A stretch of 48,042 nucleotides of DNA from Opitutia bacterium. GTDB lineage: Bacteria > Verrucomicrobiota > Verrucomicrobiia > Opitutales > Seribacteraceae. This document shows positions 43,301 through 48,042 of the stretch, piece by piece. The stretch spans positions 1 through 48,042 of the forward strand of contig NZKY01000025.1 in NCBI GenBank assembly GCA_002694035.1, given 5' to 3'. The notes beneath the pieces were generated by a model. The model worked only from the letters and a program-made list of their open reading frames with translations. It had not been told where the DNA came from and ran no database searches. Each line of letters begins with the position of its first letter. Positions within the stretch are counted from its first letter, which is position 1. A program made the translations under genes and the position numbers.

Positions 43301-43495
43301 AAGGTCTTTAATTGCTCCCTCTGATAAGTCGAGTCTTAACCCGGCTTCTCTTGTACTCTTATCCGGGCCATGACAGTGAAAGCAATATTCCGAGAGAATC
43401 GGACGAACTTCATTTGTAAAGTCAACCTTTGCATCTGATGATTGAAAGCAAAAAAGAAAGAGAAAGCATAAAAAGCAGTGGGTTGGTTTGGGCAT
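40361..43495 (-). CDS. PSD1/PSCyt1/PSCyt2 (DUF1549/DUF1553) cytochrome-type protein
   Basis: The 1044-residue protein has a signal peptide (MPKPTHCFLCFLFLFCFQSSDA) and a cytochrome c motif C38-F-H-C41-H42 in the PSCyt1 domain. DUF1549 follows (WLDLVRYSDTIGYHSD, and a second CxxCH in TTGCAQCHDHKYDPF near residue 330). A charged helical linker and a LamG-like beta-sandwich occupy about residues 370-620. DUF1553 (PSD1) follows from about residue 700 (FTNRIWKIFFGYGLSRRLEDLG to the end). Such proteins are very common in Planctomycetes and Verrucomicrobia with a still unknown redox role, often near sulfatases. It forms an operon with the DUF1501 gene. Confidence 0.9.
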   Translation of the reverse strand: MPKPTHCFLCFLFLFCFQSSDAKVDFTNEVRPILSEYCFHCHGPDKSTREAGLRLDLSEGAIKDLGGYSAIIPGKPEDSELVFRLHSDDKDEIMPPPETGKRLNKKQKEILEEWIKQGANYEEHWSFLPIANPDIPTKSIKSKSSHPVDRFLAQRIENEPFQFSQQTDKITQLRRLFFDLLGMPPTPKEAKSFLEDNTKNAYTKLVDRLLSDQRFGERMAVHWLDLVRYSDTIGYHSDVFMEVSAYRDYVINAFNKNMPYDQFVIENLAGDLLPKSTKQQKIASGYNRLLQTTEEGGAQAKEYLAIYQADRVRNFGVVWLGATTGCAQCHDHKYDPFTIKDFYSLAAFFSDIQERPVGRRNPNLFLPSPEQEKKLSDLELSKKEAEKIRIEKKPSLEKKRNQLKAKLVKKSENYNYEEPAGDQIEKFERIFVEDSSPLNAQLHGEWKLADYPVFSGSKSFVRTGVGNNQHFFLNSKNPHEVITEDDEFFAYAFLDPQNPPKQVMLQFNDGNWDHRAYWGESLIHYGRENTVSRVKMGPLPELGKWVRLSVKAKKVGLKRKAKVNGIAFTQWDGTIYWDKVGVISEIDPRNNPELSLKTWTTIAKNDKSLPGNIQNLSKKLENDRKNKEKEILKSHFINYIYAKAPKDIISFRDQVKDLNDQIEKIDSEVKTAVDAITNYKKTFRSMLVSQSGNKRMVRILPRGNWLDESGEVVDPAIPEFLGRLELENRKANRLDLAKWVVSKDNPLPARAFTNRIWKIFFGYGLSRRLEDLGGQGEPPTHPKLLDHLSSQFRDNGWDIKKLIRSLVTSDAYKQSSIPSEKLAKADPLNRLYARQSRFRLDAEFVRDSALSISGLLNNDIGGKSVKPYQPEGYWRHLNFPARKWQAGQGKDLYRRGLYTFHCRSFTHPAMLAFDAPSREECAAERPRSNIPQQALVLLNDPVFVEAARVFAEKILKSAQASDEEKISFAFQNALTREPSDDEIKVIQKLLKNQRQRYKEDNKSAMDLLKTGMSKYDPSIEVSELAAWTSISRSILNMYETTARL

Positions 43496-43499
43496 AGAA

Positions 43500-44594
43500 T
43501 TATTTAAAGTTTACCATTTCACCAGTCCGATAAGATTGATCAGCTGCTAGAACGATTTCACTGGCCCGGATGGCGCTATCCTGATGTTCGGTCAAATCCG
43601 CTTTACCAGTTATACCGTTAAGGAAAAATAACTGTTCTCTTCTGCAAAGTTCGTCGTGGCCCGGTTCGTCATCAAGTTCGATATATTCATCATCTTGTTC
43701 AAGCTCACCTTTTTCATTTCTCTTGCTTTGGTGAACTAAAATTCGTTCAGTCTGAGTATGAGCATCGACTGAGGACGAGTTTCCGCGTGACGATGCATCT
43801 GCTGCAACTATGCTTGCACTTCCCAATGGACCAACCACATCCTTAACAAAAAATGCGGTTTCGCTCATCATTGGTCCCCATCCGGCTTCGTACCAACCGA
43901 CACTGCCGTCATCAAAAGTAACCTGAAGGTGTCCATAATTGATTTTATCCTCGGGTAATTCATCGGTAAGTTGCGCACCCAAACCAGATACTCTTTTAGG
44001 TTGAGAACCAGTCATTTGGCACATCACATCCACATAATGAACACCACAGTCGACAATTGGAGAGATTGAGGAAAGTAAACTTTTATGTGTTTCCCAATTT
44101 TTCCCGTAGGATTGCTGGTTTAAATTCATTCTCATAACCAGAGGCTTTCCGAGTGTTTTTGCCACTTCTACAAATTTAATCCAACTCGGATGCTGGCGTA
44201 GGATATAGCCAACAACCAAGGCTTTGTTCTTTGCTCGAGCTAATTCGACAAGTTCACGGCATTGCTCAGCACTTTCGGCCAGAGGTTTTTCGGTAAATAC
44301 ATGACACCCGGCTTCCAATGCCATTTTAGCAAATGGATAGTGTGTATCAGGATAAGTGGAAATACAAACGGCATCCGGGTTAATTTCTTGTAATGCATTT
44401 TCGTAATTATTCACCTCCGGAGTGCCTTCAGGCAGTTCAGACATAAGTTTGATACGGGATTCCGGACTGCGGGTGCAAATGGCTGCAATTTCAAACTCAG
44501 GTATCGATGCGTAGGCAAGAGCGTGAGATCGGCCCATGTTACCGGCACCCACGACGAGAACTTTAATTTTATTTTCAGTCATTTTATCTGGCAA
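43500..44594 (-). CDS. Gfo/Idh/MocA family oxidoreductase
   Basis: The 364-residue cytosolic protein has a Rossmann fold (KVLVVGAGNMGRSHALAY) and the family Lys motif FTEKPLAES near residues 97-105. The C-terminal sheet domain includes VDCGVHYVDVM and YIELDDEPGHDEL. Substrate is not readable. Its start overlaps the end of nagB by 11 bases, and the PSD1 gene starts four bases after its stop, so all are probably one transcript. Unlike the other Gfo/Idh protein here, it has no export signal, so it probably acts on imported sugar. Confidence 0.9.
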   Translation of the reverse strand: MPDKMTENKIKVLVVGAGNMGRSHALAYASIPEFEIAAICTRSPESRIKLMSELPEGTPEVNNYENALQEINPDAVCISTYPDTHYPFAKMALEAGCHVFTEKPLAESAEQCRELVELARAKNKALVVGYILRQHPSWIKFVEVAKTLGKPLVMRMNLNQQSYGKNWETHKSLLSSISPIVDCGVHYVDVMCQMTGSQPKRVSGLGAQLTDELPEDKINYGHLQVTFDDGSVGWYEAGWGPMMSETAFFVKDVVGPLGSASIVAADASSRGNSSSVDAHTQTERILVHQSKRNEKGELEQDDEYIELDDEPGHDELCRREQLFFLNGITGKADLTEHQDSAIRASEIVLAADQSYRTGEMVNFK

Positions 44595-45393
44595 TCCAAT
44601 CTGAGGGTTTATGTTTTTTAACTAAATCATCCTGCATTTCACCAACAAATTTGTAGTAGCCTTTGAGGCGAAGTTTTGAGGCAGCATCTTCATCGATTAA
44701 AACAGTTGTTCTTTGATGGAGTTGTAGTGCAGATGCTGGACAGAAGGCAGAAAGGGGTCCTTCGACCATATCGCAAACTGCTTGAGCTTTGTTCTCTCCA
44801 TGAGCCAACAACAAGATCCTTCTGGCATCTAAAATTGTTTTAATCCCCATAGTGATTGCTAGTTTGGGTTGAAATTCATCTGGTTTGAAAAATCGAGAAT
44901 TATCCTCAATAGTTTGTTGAGTAAGGGTCTTCACACGGGTAATCGAACCTAGACTGGAAGTGGGTTCGTTAAAACCAATATGTCCATCAGTGCCTACACC
45001 TAAAACCTGAAGGTCGATACCTCCGGCTTTTTCAATTAATTTCTCATACGCTGGGCCAACATCCAAAGGATTTTCAGCCATGCCGTCGGGCACTTTTGTG
45101 TTAGATTTTTCTATATCGATTTGATCGAAAAGATTTTCATCCATGAATGTACGATAACTTTGTGGATGGTCTCCAGGAATTCCAACATACTCGTCTAAGT
45201 TAAAAGTTTTTACCTGTTTGAAACTCAATTCATGCTCTAAATGTCTTCGAATAAGTTCTTGGTAAAGCCCAAGGGGAGTAGATCCGGTTGCCAGTCCGAT
45301 CACAGAGTCTGGAAAGGCATTAATTTGAGATTCAACAAGATCAGCACTTTTACTGGCAAGGGATTGGGCATTAGGGAATATTAGGACTTCCAT
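44584..45393 (-). CDS. nagB: glucosamine-6-phosphate deaminase
   Basis: NagB converts glucosamine-6-phosphate to fructose-6-phosphate and ammonia, the final step of amino-sugar breakdown. The 269 residues show GLATGSTPLGLY (the phosphate loop), FNLDEYVGIPGDHPQSYR, the catalytic Asp-His-Glu set in GTDGHIGFNEPTS and ILLLAHGENKA. The gene leads the metabolic part of the cluster and overlaps the following Gfo/Idh gene by 11 bases. NagA or a GlcNAc kinase is not in the window. Its upstream gap carries a possible -10 box. Confidence 0.95.
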   Translation of the reverse strand: MEVLIFPNAQSLASKSADLVESQINAFPDSVIGLATGSTPLGLYQELIRRHLEHELSFKQVKTFNLDEYVGIPGDHPQSYRTFMDENLFDQIDIEKSNTKVPDGMAENPLDVGPAYEKLIEKAGGIDLQVLGVGTDGHIGFNEPTSSLGSITRVKTLTQQTIEDNSRFFKPDEFQPKLAITMGIKTILDARRILLLAHGENKAQAVCDMVEGPLSAFCPASALQLHQRTTVLIDEDAASKLRLKGYYKFVGEMQDDLVKKHKPSDWIAR

Positions 45394-45430
45394 GGTCCAA
45401 AGGTATAGATATCACGAATACTGAGGCAAG

Positions 45431-45436
45431 ATTATA
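45431..45436 (-). promoter_or_regulatory. perfect -10 box upstream of nagB
   Basis: TATAAT (minus strand, 45436-45431) lies in the short gap before nagB, giving a leader of about 30 bases. No good -35 match lies 16-18 bases upstream (GAAAAA/TGAAAA only), so the call is weak. It may allow nagB expression separate from the sigma factor genes. Confidence 0.25.
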
Positions 45437-45457
45437 GACAGTAGAGGGTTTAGTTTT

Positions 45458-46066
45458 TCAGGACGGGTTCTTGTTTTCCAGTCCGATTAAAGTCTCTTTT
45501 ATAAGATTCCATTCTTTTTGGTAGAGAAATTGGAAATCTTTATTCCTTGGTAGATCAAGCTTTTCAAAAGGGGAAATATGGAGAATTTCATTTTTGATTT
45601 TCACCAGAGATAAGAGAGCTTCGAATCCAGGTAGATTATTATTCCAATTAATCTCAGTATTTTCAAAGTCATTAAAACTTAAATCTTTCTTATATCCTGC
45701 GAGAGAATTCTTAATTTCAACTTTAAGTTGTTCAATTTCATTCCAGGCCTCAATTTGCCTTTCAAATTTCTCCCTTTCTCCAGGAATGAGCAGTCTTAAT
45801 TTTGCCTCAGGGATCATCGACAAAAGGACGAATATGATGCAGGCAAAACCAAATGTGTAGCTTTTCTTTATTCTAGGAGTTTTAAACAAAGGAGAAGATC
45901 CTGAAGAACTGTTTGGTAAGTTCTGAGTAATCGATACGATATTGAATTTTTCATCTTCGGCTTCCTTCAATCTTTCAATTTCAACTTCATTTTTCAGAGC
46001 ATTAATAAGTTTTTCATCAGAAGAATCAATTGGCTCATTGCGGAGGATTTTAAGTAATTTTCTCAT
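45458..46066 (-). CDS. single-pass membrane protein paired with an ECF sigma factor (putative anti-sigma)
   Basis: This 202-residue protein has a charged N-terminal part (MRKLLKILRNEPIDSSDEKLINALKNEVEIERLKEAEDEK), one transmembrane helix at about 70-88 (YTFGFACIIFVLLSMIPEA) and a periplasmic part. Its start overlaps the sigma factor stop (ATGA), which is the arrangement of anti-sigma factors. However, the zinc anti-sigma motif (HxxxCxxC) is absent and similarity is not obvious, so the anti-sigma role is inferred from position and topology. No other family was recognised. Confidence 0.55.
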   Translation of the reverse strand: MRKLLKILRNEPIDSSDEKLINALKNEVEIERLKEAEDEKFNIVSITQNLPNSSSGSSPLFKTPRIKKSYTFGFACIIFVLLSMIPEAKLRLLIPGEREKFERQIEAWNEIEQLKVEIKNSLAGYKKDLSFNDFENTEINWNNNLPGFEALLSLVKIKNEILHISPFEKLDLPRNKDFQFLYQKEWNLIKETLIGLENKNPS

Positions 46067-46608
46067 AATGTAATTCCTCCACTTTTCGCTTTTTTGCTAA
46101 GTTTCTGCCGGCTACGAAAAAGCATCACCTTAATTCCAGTTTCAGTTTTTCCCATAACCTTGGCAATTTCCCGAATAGAAAGATCTTCCGCGTAATGCAG
46201 GCGCATCGCATGATAAGAATTTTGATTTAGGACCTTTGAGGCCATTTCCCATAAAGGCTGGATTAAGTTCTCCACTGTTTCTTTTGGGGCATCCTTCAAA
46301 GTCTCATCAATAAGGGTTGTTTCCTTTCTTTTTTTCTCCTTCTTTTTAACATTAATAGCAACTCGGCGGGTTAAGGTAAAAAGCCATGGAGCAAAAGCCT
46401 GTTGATTATCAAAAAGGTGAATTTTTTGATAAGCTCTAATGAGTGCCTGCTGAGTCACATCGGCTGCAGAGGCGTGATTAAACATACTTAGTAAGAACCT
46501 ATGAATGCGGTTCCAGTATCTACCAGCCAATTCATCGAAAGCATCTAAGTCACCTTTTTGACTCAAATTAGCAAGCTCTTCATCACTTTTTTCGGAAGGT
46601 TGAGACAA
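46063..46608 (-). CDS. ECF-type RNA polymerase sigma factor
   Basis: The 181-residue protein has sigma region 2 (about 16-85: DAFDELAGRYWNRIHRFLLSMF, AADVTQQALIRAYQKIHLFDNQQAFAPWLFTLTRRVAIN) and region 4 with a helix-turn-helix (MRLHYAEDLSIREIAKVMGKTETGIKVMLFRSRQKL, about 137-172). A TTG start at 46608 is chosen; a TAA stop lies three codons upstream and no ATG precedes region 2. Its stop overlaps the putative anti-sigma gene by four bases. It probably controls its own operon and maybe the carbohydrate cluster. Confidence 0.9.
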   Translation of the reverse strand: MSQPSEKSDEELANLSQKGDLDAFDELAGRYWNRIHRFLLSMFNHASAADVTQQALIRAYQKIHLFDNQQAFAPWLFTLTRRVAINVKKKEKKRKETTLIDETLKDAPKETVENLIQPLWEMASKVLNQNSYHAMRLHYAEDLSIREIAKVMGKTETGIKVMLFRSRQKLSKKAKSGGITL

Positions 46609-46643
46609 AGTTTTTTATATAACTTTCAGGGGAATGTTTGTGT

Positions 46644-47570
46644 TTATATAGAACCTTTCCTAATCTTTTTCTTATCTAATTCCTCTTCCACTTTTGATTC
46701 GAAAAAGGCATGCGAGATCTGTGTCGCTATACCCACGGTTTTACCATCTCTGGATACTGAGAATTCGACATTTTTCATGACTTCATCCAATTCCTCGTTC
46801 GCCCCCTTTATAAGGGCAAGCAGGCTTGGCCAACTGCGAAAGATATTTTCCAAATGATTGGCAGTTTCACTTTTTGTCGCCTGCAGGAAAGAACTTATTC
46901 TGATGTGGTCTTCTGTTTCATCCAAAATAATCACTATGTTTTTGAATTTTTTGAGAATGATCTCCTGTTCTGGTTTAATTTTTTTTTCAAGCTTAGAAAC
47001 CTTTAACAGATTGGCTCCAATTGAAATGATGGCATCCTGTTTTTTTTCAACGGAGTCCAAGAATGTTTGTAAGGCATTATTTTTATCTCCGCTTATAGAT
47101 TTTAATGATTCTTGCAGAAGTTCCTTGTTGGAAGCAACCACTACACTATCTTTGGATAAAATACCGAGTGTTCCCTTTTGGAATGTGTAAGTTTTGGTAT
47201 TTTGGTATTCATCAATCTCAACTTTGTCATTCAGGGATGCAAAACCTTCGAGTTGCTTACTATTTATTCCGCCGTGGAGAATAGCCGTACCTTTATCTTT
47301 TTCTCCTGAACCGTAGGCATAAATTTCTCTCATTTCTTTAAGGTCTACCCCAAAAGCATTCTTTAACCCCTCCATCTTTTGATTAATGTTGGGTGCATAC
47401 TTTATTTTTTCCATAATGAATTTTCCAATTCTGGAATCATGGAATGACTTCATATCAACAGTAATCACCCAATTTACATGAGTCGGCATTCTGACTTCAC
47501 TCTTTCCTACACTTATGGAGATAGAGATAAAAAGATAATAAAATATAAAGCTGATTATTTTTGTTTTCAT
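46644..47570 (-). CDS. secreted protein of unknown function upstream of the ECF sigma factor
   Basis: The 308-residue protein has a signal-like N-terminus (MKTKIISFIFYYLFISISISVGKS). It contains alternating beta strands and helices, with phrases such as GTLGILSKDSVVVASNKELLQESL and AILHGGINSKQLEGFA. This recalls duplicated alpha/beta domains of DUF3352-like secreted proteins in Planctomycetes, but no family is firmly recognised. It ends with a basic tail (EELDKKKIRKGSI). It lies 35 bases upstream of the sigma gene and behind the candidate ECF promoter. Confidence 0.6.
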   Translation of the reverse strand: MKTKIISFIFYYLFISISISVGKSEVRMPTHVNWVITVDMKSFHDSRIGKFIMEKIKYAPNINQKMEGLKNAFGVDLKEMREIYAYGSGEKDKGTAILHGGINSKQLEGFASLNDKVEIDEYQNTKTYTFQKGTLGILSKDSVVVASNKELLQESLKSISGDKNNALQTFLDSVEKKQDAIISIGANLLKVSKLEKKIKPEQEIILKKFKNIVIILDETEDHIRISSFLQATKSETANHLENIFRSWPSLLALIKGANEELDEVMKNVEFSVSRDGKTVGIATQISHAFFESKVEEELDKKKIRKGSI

Positions 47571-47608
47571 AAATCTTTAAATGTTAAATGACTAATCTAT
47601 ACACTCTG

Positions 47609-47635
47609 TACACTAAAGATTTCTTTTAGGTTACA
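47609..47635 (-). promoter_or_regulatory. candidate ECF-type promoter for the sigma factor operon
   Basis: On the minus strand TGTAAC (47635-47630) is followed by a 16-base spacer and GTGTA (47613-47609). This resembles ECF promoters of the TGAAAC-N16-CGTA kind, with an AAC-containing -35. The ATG of the secreted-protein gene lies about 38 bases after. It would make the sigma factor autoregulated. Only one instance was found, so confidence is low. Confidence 0.3.
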
Positions 47636-47656
47636 AAAAATTTTATGTTTTCTTAT

Positions 47657-48042
47657 TTAATTGTTCTTAAGAATTTGCATGGTTTTTAGAATAAGTTTTG
47701 CAGGTAGCCATTGAACTTTATTTTTCTCACCGCTAAAAGTCTGCTCATTGGTTATAAAAACATCTGCATACTTATTATGGAATTCGATAATCTCGTGCCA
47801 AGTGTTTGGTCCTACGGAACCTTTTTGACCATAATAAAACCATTCTTTAGTAGATTTTTCTTTAATGGCACGCTCTGCCCAAATTTTTGCTTTTTGAACT
47901 GCTAATCTTAATTCGGTATAATCAATTTTACCGTCTTTATTTTGGTCAAAGTTATTTAGCAAATCCCTATTTTCTTTCAATAAGACTTCTATTTCCAAAT
48001 CAGTTTTTGATTTGGTAACAGATTTAGGAACTACTGATTTTG
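47657..48042 (-). CDS. partial EF-hand and GYF-like (GYF_2) protein, 5' end outside window
   Basis: The frame stays open to the window edge (residues reading KSVVPKSVTKSKTDLEIE before the nominal TTG start at 47998), so the 5' end is missing. Visible are an EF-hand loop DQNKDGKIDYTE and, after it, a GYF_2-type segment with WFYYGQKGSVGPNTWHE and WLPAKLI near the end. Such domains are often in secreted or membrane-attached proteins of Planctomycetes. Function unknown. It lies upstream of the sigma operon on the same strand with an 86-base gap. Confidence 0.6.
   Translation of the reverse strand, partial: KSVVPKSVTKSKTDLEIEVLLKENRDLLNNFDQNKDGKIDYTELRLAVQKAKIWAERAIKEKSTKEWFYYGQKGSVGPNTWHEIIEFHNKYADVFITNEQTFSGEKNKVQWLPAKLILKTMQILKNN

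Noticed and set aside
47609-47635. Sigma-70 reading of the same region using TATAGA about 15 bases downstream
   Set aside because: No acceptable -35 lies 16-18 bases upstream of that box, so the ECF reading was kept as the better of two weak options.

Overview
The window looks like a dense, A+T-rich chromosomal segment of a marine-type member of the Planctomycetes-Verrucomicrobia group, most likely Verrucomicrobiota. This placement is inferred from gene content. The clues are a MoxR/DUF58/BatA-VWA/coiled-coil/HEAT/DUF4159 operon, a PSD1-cytochrome plus DUF1501 pair, several formylglycine sulfatases, Tat-exported Gfo/Idh oxidoreductases, and a topoisomerase pair of the type also seen in Bacteroidetes. 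No insertion sequence, phage gene, CRISPR array or rRNA was seen. No gene-free stretch exceeds about 220 bases. Most starts lack a clear Shine-Dalgarno sequence.

Region 1 (1-10.8 kb) is mainly housekeeping. It holds tRNA-Ala(GGC), hisA, an M42 aminopeptidase, a Bax-inhibitor-1 family membrane protein, a BASS-type transporter, methionine aminopeptidase and a PolB-like exonuclease. It also holds a tight seven-gene folate operon on the minus strand: HAD phosphatase, pabB, pabA, pabC, folP, folB, folK. The operon covers p-aminobenzoate synthesis plus the middle of the pterin branch. The HAD gene could supply the otherwise unassigned phosphatase step. The PabB-like protein has glycine where classical PabB has its catalytic lysine.

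Region 2 (10.9-23.9 kb) is one co-directional operon of eight genes after a near-leaderless promoter, with one TPR gene at its end. It encodes a MoxR AAA+ ATPase, a DUF58 protein with an intact MIDAS motif, a BatA/VWA membrane protein, a 1041-residue membrane-anchored coiled-coil protein, a second VWA membrane protein, a HEAT-repeat lipoprotein-like or secreted protein, a DUF4159 protein, a small MORN/YwqK-like membrane protein and a TPR protein. The likely theme is an ATPase-driven, metal-dependent adhesion or assembly machine at the cell envelope. Its substrate is unknown.

Region 3 (23.9-30 kb) holds an EI24/CysZ-like membrane protein, a type IIA topoisomerase pair (parE/parC type), a DGK1/SEC59-type lipid kinase and a DUF3293 protein that overlaps it tail to tail.

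Region 4 (30.1-48.0 kb) is a minus-strand cluster of at least 12 genes for sulfated carbohydrate use. In transcription order it has a truncated EF-hand/GYF-like gene, a secreted protein, an ECF sigma factor, a membrane protein that may be its anti-sigma factor, glucosamine-6-phosphate deaminase, a Gfo/Idh oxidoreductase, a PSD1 cytochrome protein, a DUF1501 protein, an S1_7-like sulfatase with a duplicated EF-hand tail, a small secreted protein, a 1166-residue sulfatase fused to a GH50-like (agarase-type) glycoside hydrolase, a third sulfatase and a Tat-exported Gfo/Idh oxidoreductase. The sulfatase-glycosidase fusion is the most striking single gene. The cluster reads as extracellular desulfation and depolymerisation of a sulfated, possibly amino-sugar-containing glycan, with a candidate ECF-type promoter at the head of the sigma operon.
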